Below the pieces are notes generated by a model, which saw only the letters and a list, made by a program, of their open reading frames with translations, did not search any database and was not told where the DNA came from. This document shows positions 54,811 through 63,515 of a stretch of DNA of 64,000 nucleotides, piece after piece. Source of the stretch: Sphingosinicella terrae (GTDB lineage Bacteria; Pseudomonadota; Alphaproteobacteria; Sphingomonadales; Sphingomonadaceae); assembly GCF_003347635.1 (NCBI RefSeq), contig NZ_QDFY01000002.1, positions 248,001-312,000 of the forward strand, read 5' to 3'. Numbering within the stretch: the stretch's first letter is position 1; each line of letters opens with the position of its first letter. Position numbers and translations under genes: made by a program.

Positions 54811-57243
54811 TCAGCCCTCCGGCAGGGCGTAGGCGATCAGCGCGTCGCCGATCGGCGTCTCCATGAAATGATGGCCGCCGGCCATGATGACGACATATTG
54901 GCGGCCGTTCGCTTCGTAGGTCATCGGTGTCGCCTGGCCGCCGGCGGGGAGCACGTCCTGCCAAAGCGTCTCGCCGGTCCGCAGGTCGATCGCCCGCACG
55001 ATATTGTCGGTGGCGGCGGCGATGAAGATCAGCCCCGAGGCGGTGACGACGGCGCCGCCATTGTTCGGCGTGCCGATGTTGAGCGGCAGCATGGACGGAA
55101 TACCGAACGGGCCGTTGCGGCGGGCCGTCCCGAAGGGCCGGTCCCAGATGGTGCGGCCGGTGCGCAGGTCGATCGCGCGGATGCCGCCATAAGGCGGCTC
55201 CTTGCACAGAAGGCCGGTGACCGGCAGGCGCCAGCCGGCATTGACGTCGATGGCGAAGGGCGTTCCCCATTGCGGATCGCCGGCGCCTTCGGCGCCGCCG
55301 CCCATGTCGCCGCCGCGCGCCTGCGTCTCCTCGCTGTTCATTCCCCGCGGATACCAGCCTTCGGCATTGGCTTCGTCGCGCGGCACCAGCCGATTATAGT
55401 TGGGCATGTCGTTGTAATTGGCGACGATGATCCCGCGCACCGGATCGATGGCGATGCCGCCCCAGTCGGTGCCGCCATTATAGCCGGGATACTGGATGAA
55501 GCGGCGGTCGGCGGTCGGAGGGGTGTAGATGCCGCGATATTCGGCGCGGCGGAACTGGATGCGGCAGATCATCTGGTCGATCGGCGACATGCCCCACATG
55601 TCGCGCTCGGCCAGCTCCGCCTTCGCGAGCGTGTGATAGGTGGAGAAGGGCTGCGTTGGCGTGCGCCGCTGCGGCTCGACGCCACCCTGCGGCACCGGGC
55701 GCTGCTGGACGGTGAAGAGCGGCCGTCCGTTGCGGCGATCGAGGATGTACATGTCGCCCTGCTTGCTCGGCAGCACCAGAGCCGGGATCGGACCGGCATC
55801 GCCGGGGAAGTCGATCAGGCTCGCCTGCGCACCGAGATCATAGTCCCACACGTCCATGTGGACGGTCTGGAAATGCCAGCGCGGGCGGCCGGTGGCGACG
55901 TCGATCGCGACCAGCGAGGTCGCGTACATATTCTCCGGAGGCCGGCGGCTGGAGCTCCAATAATCGGCTGCCGAATTGCCCATCGGCAGATAGACCAGCC
56001 CGAGCGCCTCGTCGCCGCTGGCGATCGTCCACATGTTCGGCGTGCCGCGGGCGAAGGCCTGGCCTTCCGGCGGGCTCGGTCCCCAGCCCGGATTGACCAT
56101 GTCCCACGCCCAGCTGCGCTCGCCCGTGACCGCGTCGAAGCCCTGGATGACTCCGGACGGAGCGTTGCGGCGCTGGCCGTCGAGGACCTGGTGCCCGGTG
56201 ACGATGATCCCGCGCACGATGGTCGGTGGCGAAGTGATCGAGACCATGCCTGGGACGATCGGGCCGAGCCCCGCCTTGATGTCGGCCTGGCCGTTCGTGC
56301 CGAAATCGGGACAGAGCCGGCCGGTGCGGGCGTCGACCGCGATGATCCGCCCATCGAGCGTGCCCTCGATGATCCGGGTCGCGCACAGCGATGCGGGCGT
56401 GGCGCCCGGCACGGCGTAATAGGCGACGCCGCGGCAGGCGGCGGTATAGGGGATCCAGTCGTCCGAGACCTGCGGATCGTAGCGCCAGCGTTCGCGTCCG
56501 GTGGCGGGTTCGAGCGCGATCATGATGTTCTTGGCAGAGCAGAGGTAGAGGGTGTCGCCGACCTTCAGCGGCGTCGTCTCGGCACCATATTTGTTCTCCT
56601 CCGCGTCGGGCGGAGGCAGGTCGCGGGTGTGATAGGTCCAGGCCCGCTCGAGCCGCGCGACGTTGGCGGGCGTGATCTGGCCGAGCGGCGAATAGCGCCG
56701 GGCGCTCTCGGTGCCGCCATAAGCCGGCCAGTCGGCGCCGGCCTTGAGGATCGCGGGCTCGCCCATCGCGGCGGCGAACGGCGTCGGCAGCGCGCCGATC
56801 TCGGGCCGGCCGGCGAGCGAGGTCACCAGGGCGCCGATGGCGAGGAGGGCCACGGTCGCGGCGATTCCGGCGAGGCCGTGCCGCCAGCGCCACCGCTCGG
56901 GCCACAGCAGCGGCAGGATCAGGAAGAGGAGGACGAGCAGCACCGAGGGCGCGATCACCCGCGGCACCAGCGCCCAGCCGTCGAGCCCGACCTCCCACAG
57001 CGCCCAGGCCAAGGTGAGGACATAGACGATCGCATAGACGACCGCGCCGGACGGGCGGCCCCGGACGAGCAGGGCGCCGGAAGCGAGCAGGCCGATGCCG
57101 GCGGCGAGATAGTAGACCGAGCCGCCGAGGATCGCGAGCCATAGGCCGCCGACGGCGAGCACGAGGCCGATCAGAGCGAACAGGCCGCCGACGATCAGGA
57201 CGATGAGCGAGCGGCTGCGCGGCCGGACTTGCGCTTGGGCCAT
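54811..57243 (-). CDS. gcd: membrane-bound PQQ-dependent dehydrogenase (glucose/quinate type)
   Basis: An 810-aa quinoprotein that oxidises an aldose or polyol in the periplasm and passes electrons to ubiquinone. ATG 57243 has AAAGGGG upstream. Five N-terminal membrane helices (to about residue 145) are followed by an eight-bladed propeller with GGTESARRYSPLGQITPANV, AYYAVPG, GTPNMWTIASGDEALGLVYLPMGN, DVWDYDLGAQ, and GGTDWGGIAIDP. This is the pattern of glucose, quinate or shikimate dehydrogenases; glucose is the default guess. It stands divergent from the cytochrome oxidase assembly gene. Confidence 0.9.
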   Translation of the reverse strand: MAQAQVRPRSRSLIVLIVGGLFALIGLVLAVGGLWLAILGGSVYYLAAGIGLLASGALLVRGRPSGAVVYAIVYVLTLAWALWEVGLDGWALVPRVIAPSVLLVLLFLILPLLWPERWRWRHGLAGIAATVALLAIGALVTSLAGRPEIGALPTPFAAAMGEPAILKAGADWPAYGGTESARRYSPLGQITPANVARLERAWTYHTRDLPPPDAEENKYGAETTPLKVGDTLYLCSAKNIMIALEPATGRERWRYDPQVSDDWIPYTAACRGVAYYAVPGATPASLCATRIIEGTLDGRIIAVDARTGRLCPDFGTNGQADIKAGLGPIVPGMVSITSPPTIVRGIIVTGHQVLDGQRRNAPSGVIQGFDAVTGERSWAWDMVNPGWGPSPPEGQAFARGTPNMWTIASGDEALGLVYLPMGNSAADYWSSSRRPPENMYATSLVAIDVATGRPRWHFQTVHMDVWDYDLGAQASLIDFPGDAGPIPALVLPSKQGDMYILDRRNGRPLFTVQQRPVPQGGVEPQRRTPTQPFSTYHTLAKAELAERDMWGMSPIDQMICRIQFRRAEYRGIYTPPTADRRFIQYPGYNGGTDWGGIAIDPVRGIIVANYNDMPNYNRLVPRDEANAEGWYPRGMNSEETQARGGDMGGGAEGAGDPQWGTPFAIDVNAGWRLPVTGLLCKEPPYGGIRAIDLRTGRTIWDRPFGTARRNGPFGIPSMLPLNIGTPNNGGAVVTASGLIFIAAATDNIVRAIDLRTGETLWQDVLPAGGQATPMTYEANGRQYVVIMAGGHHFMETPIGDALIAYALPEG

Positions 57244-57388
57244 AGGCTTCCCCTTTCGATGGGGAACCGACCCGCGCCGCATCGGTTCCGGAAGGAAGAG
57301 GGAGGAGCGACTTGCCCGTAACAAACCATCGGCCGGCGCCGTCCGCCCCGTATTCCGCCTCGGGCCGGAAGAGGGGCGGCCGGGCTCG

Positions 57389-58198
57389 ATGACCATCGCG
57401 ACGATCTGGATCCCCTATTGCGGCGCCGCTCCGGTGCCGGCGGAATGGCTGGCGCGGTGGAACTGGGACCCGTGGGTGCTGGCCGGTCTGGCGGTCGCGG
57501 GGGCGGCTTATGGATTCCTTCAATCCCCCCGATCGTCATCCCGTAGAAAGCCGGCATTCCTGAGTTCATGGGTGCCGGTCTCCACCGGAATGACGGGGGA
57601 GGGCCCGGGCCGCCCCGCCGCCTTCCTGGCCGCGTGGCTGCTCCTCTTCCTCCTCTTCGTCTCACCTTTCTGCGCGCTGACGTCGGCCTTGTTCTCGGCG
57701 CGGGTGGTGCATCATGTGGCGCTGGCCGCGCTCGTTGCGCCCTTGCTGGTCTGGTCGTTCCCGGCCGCGCGCGCGCCGGGGCTGTGGGCGGCGACGGCGG
57801 TGCAGGCGTCCGTCTTCTGGGGCTGGCACGCGCCGCCGGCCTATGCGCTCGCCTTGTCCAGCCACGCCGCCTATTGGGCGATGCAGGCGAGCCTGCTCGC
57901 CACCGCGATCCTTTTCTGGGCGGCGGTGCGGCGGGCGCCGGCGCCGGCCGCGGTCGGCGCCCTGCTCGCGACGATGGTGCAGATGGGGCTGCTCGGCGCG
58001 CTCATCACCTTCGCGCCGCGCCCGCTCTACGCGCCGCATTTCGTCTCCACCGCCGCCTGGGCCTATTCGCCGCTCGAGGACCAGCAGCTCGCCGGCCTCA
58101 TCATGTGGGCCCCGGCGGCCGCGCTCTATCTCGGCGCCGCCCTGCTGCTCCTTTCGCGCTGGATCGGCCCCGACCCGGTGCGGGCGCAGCGCGGATGA
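57389..58198 (+). CDS. CtaG-like cytochrome c oxidase assembly membrane protein
   Basis: A 269-aa membrane protein of the caa3_CtaG (PF09678) type with about seven helices. Motifs are WNWDPWVLAGL, FSARVVHHVALAALVAPLLVW, FWGWHAPPAYALAL and SPLEDQQLAGLIMWAP. Family members help copper delivery or assembly of caa3-type oxidases, which fits the oxidase genes downstream. Residues about 49-69 are an insertion encoded by a palindromic repeat (57534-57595). ATG 57389 is a reasonable start but lacks a strong ribosome site. It overlaps the cytochrome b561 gene (ATGA). Confidence 0.88.
   Translation: MTIATIWIPYCGAAPVPAEWLARWNWDPWVLAGLAVAGAAYGFLQSPRSSSRRKPAFLSSWVPVSTGMTGEGPGRPAAFLAAWLLLFLLFVSPFCALTSALFSARVVHHVALAALVAPLLVWSFPAARAPGLWAATAVQASVFWGWHAPPAYALALSSHAAYWAMQASLLATAILFWAAVRRAPAPAAVGALLATMVQMGLLGALITFAPRPLYAPHFVSTAAWAYSPLEDQQLAGLIMWAPAAALYLGAALLLLSRWIGPDPVRAQRG
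57534..57595. repeat. palindromic repeat inserted in frame in the CtaG-like gene
   Basis: CGTCATCCCG (57534-57543) and CGGAATGACG (57586-57595) are inverted arms with one mismatch; the interior reads AAGCCGGCATTCC and contains further short inverted matches. It is read in frame as SSRRKPAFLSSWVPVSTGMT, the peptide signature of a widespread proteobacterial REP sequence. It lies in the loop between the first and second membrane helices. Confidence 0.7.
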
Positions 58199-58854
58199 TC
58201 GAGGGGCTGCGGCGCTGGGCCCGGCGCCATACCGAGCAGAGCCGCTACTCGCCGATCGGCATCGCCTTCCACTGGACGATGGCCGCCCTGGTCATCTTCC
58301 AGCTCGGCTGGGGCTGGTATGCTGGCCTGGTCGCGGCGGGCGGCAACAAATTGCTCGCCTACCAGATCCATGGCGATGTCGGCCTGCTCATCCTCGTCCT
58401 CGCGGTGCTGCGGCTGGCCTGGCGGACGATCATTCCGGGGCCCGTCAACGACGCGGACACGCAGGGGTGGCAGACCAAGATCGCCTACGTCACCCACTAC
58501 ATCTTCTATCTCTGCTTCTTCGGCTTGCCGCTGAGCGGCTGGGCGATGTGGTCGGCGCTCGGCCCCAATGCGCCGCTCGCCGTCGGCGGGATCGTTCCCT
58601 GGCCGGCCTTGCCGTTCGACCGGCTGCCGACGGGCCTGCAATGGGCGATCATGGACTATGCCGAGGACGTCCACCATCTCCTCATCCTGCTGCTCACCGC
58701 GCTGGTGCCGCTCCACGCGGCGGCGGCGTTGAAGCATCATTTCTGGGATCGTCACGACGTGCTTCGCGGGATGCTCCCGGAGATACCGGACGCGAAGCAG
58801 CCGGGCCGAGGGAAGCGGCATGCGCCGAGACCGATTGGATCTCCGCAGGCGTGA
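58195..58854 (+). CDS. cytochrome b561
   Basis: A 219-aa four-helix b-type cytochrome. Haem ligands are likely the His residues in FHWTMAALVIFQ (helix 1), YQIHGDVGLLIL (helix 2), and EDVHHLLILLLTALVPLHAAAALKHH (helix 4). Such proteins carry electrons between quinol and periplasmic acceptors. The last 20 residues are basic and non-helical and overlap the convergent cytochrome c gene by 161 bp. Confidence 0.92.
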   Translation: MIEGLRRWARRHTEQSRYSPIGIAFHWTMAALVIFQLGWGWYAGLVAAGGNKLLAYQIHGDVGLLILVLAVLRLAWRTIIPGPVNDADTQGWQTKIAYVTHYIFYLCFFGLPLSGWAMWSALGPNAPLAVGGIVPWPALPFDRLPTGLQWAIMDYAEDVHHLLILLLTALVPLHAAAALKHHFWDRHDVLRGMLPEIPDAKQPGRGKRHAPRPIGSPQA

Positions 58855-59536
58855 GGCGGCGGCTGATCGCCAGCATCAGATTGCCGGCATCGCCGCGCCG
58901 CCGGCCGAGCCGCCAGGCATGAAGCTGGGCGGCGAGATAGGCGGCGCTCTGCCCGGCGAGCGGCGGATTGCCCGGGCCGACGCCCTCGCCGGAGGCGCCG
59001 TGGCACGTCGCGCAGGCGGGGAGCTGGCGGGCGGGATCGCCTTCCAGATAAAGTCTCGCGGCCGTCACCCTGTCCCGTTCGGGCTGAGCCCGTCGAAGCC
59101 CTTTATCTTCTTCCGCCCTGGGGGAGGAAGAAGGAGAGCCGTTCGACAAGCTCGAGGCGAACGGATGTGGGGGCGGGGAGTCCGCAGCGAAACGCATGGC
59201 CGCATAATAAGCCGACACCGCCTGGCGCTCGCCGGCATCCAGGCGGCCGGCGATATAGTGCATTTCGGGATGCTGGCGTCGGCCGGAGGCGTAATCCTCC
59301 ATCTGCCGGTTGAGGTAGCCCATCCCGAGTCCGGCCAGCCGCGGCGCGCCGGCGCCGTTGCCGGCACCGTCGAGGCCATGGCAGGTGAAGCAGGCATTGC
59401 TCGCGCCGGCATCGCCGCCGCTGAGGGCGACGAGCTCGCCGGTCGCGGTGAACGGATCCGGGTTCGTCTCCGCGGCCGCGCTGCATCCGGCCAGCGCCAG
59501 CGCCAGCAGGGCGGCTTGGGCAGGTCCTTGCTTCAT
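58694..59536 (-). CDS. di-haem cytochrome c (c4-like)
   Basis: A 280-aa exported cytochrome. ATG 59536 (GGAGG upstream) gives a lipoprotein-like signal ending LALAGC. Two haem sites lie at C49-F-T-C-H53 and C175-A-T-C-H179, each followed by GLDGAGN or GASGEGVG and a later Met region (PEMHYIAGRL and GNLMLAISRRL). A linker of about 30 residues (125-154) is encoded by an inserted palindromic repeat. The low-complexity end (after about residue 240) lies opposite the b561 gene. Divergent from the monohaem cytochrome c. Confidence 0.9.
   Translation of the reverse strand: MKQGPAQAALLALALAGCSAAAETNPDPFTATGELVALSGGDAGASNACFTCHGLDGAGNGAGAPRLAGLGMGYLNRQMEDYASGRRQHPEMHYIAGRLDAGERQAVSAYYAAMRFAADSPPPHPFASSLSNGSPSSSPRAEEDKGLRRAQPERDRVTAARLYLEGDPARQLPACATCHGASGEGVGPGNPPLAGQSAAYLAAQLHAWRLGRRRGDAGNLMLAISRRLTPAEIQSVSAHAASLGPAASRPVSPGASREARRDDPRNDASTPPPRGAAPAR
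59075..59164. repeat. palindromic repeat inserted in frame in the di-haem cytochrome c gene
   Basis: CCGTTCG...GTCGAA (59075-59097) and TTCGAC...CGAACGG (59142-59164) form 23-base inverted arms with 17 matches. The interior carries a second inverted pair (CTTCTTCC/GGAAGAAG). The GAGC-GTCGAA motif is a well-known repeat in sphingomonads. On the gene strand it is read as PFASSLSN...GLRRAQPERD. Confidence 0.75.
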
Positions 59537-59599
59537 GTCCCGGGAACCTCCGCGCGGACGCGTTGTTCCGAAGGTGTAATCAGATCGAAGGGGCCAGAC

Positions 59600-59974
59600 T
59601 TGATCGCCGCTGCCAGGGCCATGCCGGCCACCCTGCTGCTGCTGGCGGCGTGCAAGCCGCCGCCCGAAGGCCGCCACCCCATGGCCGGCGCGGACGCGGC
59701 GGCGGGGCGCGCCGTGGTCGAGCGGGTCGGCTGCGGCAGCTGCCACGCCTTTCCCGATATCGCCTGGCCGCGCGGCGCGGTCGGGCCGGACCTGTCGCGC
59801 TTCGCCAGCCAGACCATGATTGCGGGCCGGGTTCCCAATCGTCCGGATTTGCTCGCCGCCTTCGTCCGCAATGCGCCGGCGGTGGTTCCGGGATCGGCGA
59901 TGCCGGCCATGCCGATCGACGAGGCCGAGGCGCGCGATGTCGCCGCCTATCTCTACACCTTGGGGGCGGAATGA
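59600..59974 (+). CDS. monohaem cytochrome c (putative lipoprotein)
   Basis: A 124-aa class I cytochrome c. TTG 59600 with GAAGGGG upstream gives a signal with lipobox LLLAAC; ATG 59621 is the alternative with a weaker ribosome site. The haem site is CGSCH and the axial Met region PGSAMPAMPIDEAEA. Its stop overlaps the coxB start (ATGA), so it is translated with the oxidase and probably is its electron donor. Confidence 0.88.
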   Translation: MIAAARAMPATLLLLAACKPPPEGRHPMAGADAAAGRAVVERVGCGSCHAFPDIAWPRGAVGPDLSRFASQTMIAGRVPNRPDLLAAFVRNAPAVVPGSAMPAMPIDEAEARDVAAYLYTLGAE

Positions 59975-60933
59975 CGGTGGCGGTTGAAGGCCTCAGCGGC
60001 TGGCCGCCGCCAGTGCTCGATCCGGCGGGCCCCTATGCCGGATCGGTGACCGCGCTCACCTGGGTGCTCATCGGCATGGCGGTGGCGGTGCTGCTGATCG
60101 TCCTCGCCGCGCTCTACATCGCCTTGTTCGGCAAGGGCGAGCTGCGTCGGCGGCTCGGCGGCGAGAAGGTGATCTGGATCCTCGGCATCGCCTTTCCGAC
60201 GGTGGTGCTGACCGGTCTGCTGGTCTGGGGCCTGACCCTGACCCGCCATCTCTCCGCGCCGGCGGCCGAAGGAACCGCGCTCAAGATGCGGGTCAGCGGC
60301 GAGATGTGGTGGTGGCGCGTCGACTATCTGGACGAGGCCGGCAGCACCCTCATGGCCGACGCCAACGAGCTCCACATCCCGGTCGGCCGCACTGTCGAGA
60401 TCGAGCTGGTCTCGCCCGATGTCGTCCACAGCTTCTGGGTGCCGCAGCTGTCCGGCAAGCTCGACATGGTTCCGGGCCGCCGCAACCTGATCCGCATCCA
60501 GGCCGACCGGCCGGGCACGTATGCCGGCCAGTGCGCCGAATATTGCGGCGGACCGCATGCCTTGATGGGGTTCATGGTGATCGCGCACGAACCGGCCGAG
60601 TGGGCGCGCTGGCTGGCACGGCGGCGCGCGCCGCCGGCGGCTCCGACCGACGCGCAGGCGCAGCGCGGCGGGCAGCTCTTCCTCGCGGCCGGCTGCGGCG
60701 CCTGCCATCGGATTGCCGGCACGCCCGCCAACGGCCTCGCCGGCCCCGACCTCACTTATGTCGGCGCGCGCCGCACGCTCGGCGCCGGCATCCTGCCCAA
60801 CCATCGCGGCACGATGATGGGCTGGATCGGCGACAGCCAGGCGATCAAGCCGGGCAACCGCATGCCGCCCTATCGGGTGCTGTCGGCCGAACAGCTGGAG
60901 GCGATCGCCGTCTATCTGGAAGGGCGGCGATGA
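59971..60933 (+). CDS. coxB: cytochrome c oxidase subunit II with fused cytochrome c domain
   Basis: A 320-aa subunit with two N-terminal membrane helices and a periplasmic cupredoxin domain. The CuA ligands are C188, E190, C192, H196 and M199 (CAEYCGGPHALM) plus the earlier His in VVHSFWVP. A C-terminal cytochrome c domain follows with C242-G-A-C-H246 and the Met region GNRMPPY. This caa3-type layout means electrons arrive through the fused haem. The ends overlap both neighbours (ATGA each). Confidence 0.95.
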   Translation: MTVAVEGLSGWPPPVLDPAGPYAGSVTALTWVLIGMAVAVLLIVLAALYIALFGKGELRRRLGGEKVIWILGIAFPTVVLTGLLVWGLTLTRHLSAPAAEGTALKMRVSGEMWWWRVDYLDEAGSTLMADANELHIPVGRTVEIELVSPDVVHSFWVPQLSGKLDMVPGRRNLIRIQADRPGTYAGQCAEYCGGPHALMGFMVIAHEPAEWARWLARRRAPPAAPTDAQAQRGGQLFLAAGCGACHRIAGTPANGLAGPDLTYVGARRTLGAGILPNHRGTMMGWIGDSQAIKPGNRMPPYRVLSAEQLEAIAVYLEGRR

Positions 60934-63512
60934 GCTCTGCGCCGATCGCGGCGGGCGGGAAAGGGTCGCCCGGCGCGCGGTCCGAGACCGGCTTCGATCC
61001 CGAGCTCTACCGCCGCTTTCCGACGAAGGAGGAGCGGCCGGAGGGCGAGCTCGCCGAGCTCGAGCGGGTGTGGCAGGCGCCGCGCGGCTGGCGGCTGCTG
61101 ACCGCGGTCAACAACAATTATATCGGCACCTTCTACGTCGGCGCCGCCTTCCTCTTCTTCCTGCTCGCCGGAATCCTGGCGCTGGTCATGCGGGTGCAGC
61201 TGGCGCTGCCGCTCCAGGGCGTGCTGCCGCAGGAGACCTACAACCAGTTCTTCACGATGCACGGCACGGTGATGATGTTCCTGTTCGCCGTGCCGGCGGT
61301 GGAGGCCTTGGGGGTGCTGCTGCTGCCGCAGATGCTGGCGGCGCGGGACCTGCCTTTTCCGCGCCTCTCGGCCTATGCCTTCTGGGCCTATCTGGTCGGC
61401 GGCCTGTGCTTCTTCGCCTCCCTGTTCTTCGGCCTGGCGCCGAACGGCGGCTGGTTCATGTATCCGCCGCTCACCAGCACCGCCTTCTCGCCCGGGATCA
61501 ACGCCGATTTCTGGCTGCTCGGCATCGGCTTCATCGAGATCTCGGCGATCGCCGGCGCGATCGAGATCATCGTCGGCGTGCTCAAGACCCGCGCGCCGGG
61601 CATGACGCTGGCGCGCATGCCGATCTTCGCCTGGGCGATGCTCGTCTTCGCCGGCATGATCATCATCGCCTTCCCGGCGGTGATCTTCGGCACGCTCGCA
61701 CTCGAGCTCGAGCGGGCGCTGAACTGGCCCTTCTTCGATCCCACCCGCGGTGGCGATCCTTTGCTGTGGCAGCACCTCTTCTGGTTCTTCGGCCATCCCG
61801 AGGTCTACATCATCTTCTTGCCCGCCGCGGGTCTCGTCTCAATGATGGTGTCGTCGCTCGCGAAGACGCCTTTGGTCGGCTACCGCCTCATCGTCCTCGC
61901 TTTGGTCGCGACCGGCTTCATCAGCTTCGGCGTCTGGGCGCATCACATGTTCGCGGTCGGCATGCCGCGCCTGTCGATCGGCTTCTTCTCGGCGGCAAGC
62001 ATGGCGGTGAGCGTGCCCGCCGGCATCCAGGTCTTCTCCTGGATCGCAACCTTGAGCACCGGCAAACCCAGCCACAATGTCCCGACCCTGTTCGTCGTCG
62101 GTGGTCTCGTCATCTTCGTCATGGGCGGCCTCACCGGCGTCATGGTGGCGATGGTCCCGTTCGACTGGCAGGCGCATGATAGCTATTTCATCGTCGCCCA
62201 TCTCCATTACGTCCTGATCGGCGGGATGGTGTTCCCGCTCTTCGCCACCTTCTATTTCTGGGCGCCGATGATGAGTCGTCGGCCACTGTCCGAGCGGCTC
62301 GGCAAATGGGTGTTCTGGCTGATGTTCGCCGGCATGCACCTGACCTTCCTGCCGATGCACCTGACCGGCCTGATGGGCATGCCGCGCCGGGTATGGACCT
62401 ATCTGCCGGAGCGCGACTGGGAGATCACCAACCTCCTGTCGACCGCGGGCGCGTTCGTGCTCGGCGCCGGCATCCTGCTCTTCCTCGTCGACATCGCCCG
62501 CAACTTCCGCTTCACCACCGGCGACACCGCCGGCAACGTCTATGGCGGCGGCACGCTCGAATGGCTGCCCAACGGCCTTTATGCGGCGCGCTCCATCCCG
62601 GTGGTCACCAGCCGCGATCCGCTCTGGGACCAGCCGGGGATCAGCGAGGATGTCGAGGAGGGTCGCTATTTCCTGCCCGGGACCGCGACCGGCCACCGCG
62701 AGACCTTGATCACCAGCCCGCTCAATGCCGAGCCCCAGTTCCTCCAGATCATGCCGGGGCCGTCGGTCTGGCCGCTCTTCTCCGCCATCTTCACCGCCGG
62801 CTTCTTCCTGCTGCTGACCGTCCAGGCCTACACGATCGGCGTCGTCAGCGGCGTGCTTGCAATCCTCTGCGTGCTGCGCTGGCTGTGGGAGACCGACCGC
62901 GTCGTCGAGCCGGCGCGGGTCGATATCGGCGCCGGCATTCAGGTGCCGACCTACGTCACCGGCGGATCGACCCATGGCTGGTGGGCGATGGTCGTCCTGC
63001 TGATCGTCATCCTCATGATCTTCCTGATGGCCCTGTTCAGCTATCTCTATCTGTACGGGATACACGGCCGGGTCTGGGTATCGCCGCCGGCGACATTCTG
63101 GCTGGCGCCGGTTCTCGCCGGCTATGGCGGCGCGACCGGGCTGGCCCTGCTCGCTCGCCGGCTGCTCGCCCGCGAGACGTCGACCCTGTGGTCGCCGGCG
63201 ACCAACCTCATCTTCGCCGCAGGAACGCTCGCCCTCGGCTGGGCGGTCGATCTCCACAGCTGGCGCGCCTCCGGCCTGTCGCCGGAGTCGAGCGGGCAGG
63301 GGGCGACCGTCTACGGACTCGTCGCCCATCAGGGCATGGTCGTGTTCGTGGCCCTGCTCTACGCCGTCTACATCGCCGCCCGGAACAGCCGCGGCCTCGT
63401 CAGCCGGCCGCGCAACACCAGCTTCGACCTCGCGACGATGTTCATCGCCTATTGCGGCGTCCAGGGCAGTGTCGGCGCCCTGGTCGTCCGGCTCTTCCCG
63501 GGGGTGGTCTGA
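60930..63512 (+). CDS. ctaD: cytochrome c oxidase subunit I fused to subunit III (aa3-type)
   Basis: An 860-aa fusion. Residues 1-590 are subunit I: low-spin haem ligands H111 and H426, CuB ligands H289, H338, H339, haem a3 ligand H424, the cross-linked Y293 (GHPEVY), E291 and D140. About residues 600-860 form a seven-helix subunit III-like part. The K-channel positions of the family (T359 and K362 in Rhodobacter sphaeroides) are A364 and Q367 here (VPAGIQVFSW). The D-channel Asn after FPR is Ser (FPRLSAY). All metal ligands are kept, so it should be an active oxidase of a divergent subfamily. Confidence 0.93.
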   Translation: MSSAPIAAGGKGSPGARSETGFDPELYRRFPTKEERPEGELAELERVWQAPRGWRLLTAVNNNYIGTFYVGAAFLFFLLAGILALVMRVQLALPLQGVLPQETYNQFFTMHGTVMMFLFAVPAVEALGVLLLPQMLAARDLPFPRLSAYAFWAYLVGGLCFFASLFFGLAPNGGWFMYPPLTSTAFSPGINADFWLLGIGFIEISAIAGAIEIIVGVLKTRAPGMTLARMPIFAWAMLVFAGMIIIAFPAVIFGTLALELERALNWPFFDPTRGGDPLLWQHLFWFFGHPEVYIIFLPAAGLVSMMVSSLAKTPLVGYRLIVLALVATGFISFGVWAHHMFAVGMPRLSIGFFSAASMAVSVPAGIQVFSWIATLSTGKPSHNVPTLFVVGGLVIFVMGGLTGVMVAMVPFDWQAHDSYFIVAHLHYVLIGGMVFPLFATFYFWAPMMSRRPLSERLGKWVFWLMFAGMHLTFLPMHLTGLMGMPRRVWTYLPERDWEITNLLSTAGAFVLGAGILLFLVDIARNFRFTTGDTAGNVYGGGTLEWLPNGLYAARSIPVVTSRDPLWDQPGISEDVEEGRYFLPGTATGHRETLITSPLNAEPQFLQIMPGPSVWPLFSAIFTAGFFLLLTVQAYTIGVVSGVLAILCVLRWLWETDRVVEPARVDIGAGIQVPTYVTGGSTHGWWAMVVLLIVILMIFLMALFSYLYLYGIHGRVWVSPPATFWLAPVLAGYGGATGLALLARRLLARETSTLWSPATNLIFAAGTLALGWAVDLHSWRASGLSPESSGQGATVYGLVAHQGMVVFVALLYAVYIAARNSRGLVSRPRNTSFDLATMFIAYCGVQGSVGALVVRLFPGVV

Positions 63513-63515
63513 GCA

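Noticed and set aside
54385-57144. 919-codon frame antisense to the PQQ dehydrogenase
   Set aside because: Same artefact of codon bias; the dehydrogenase has all propeller motifs.
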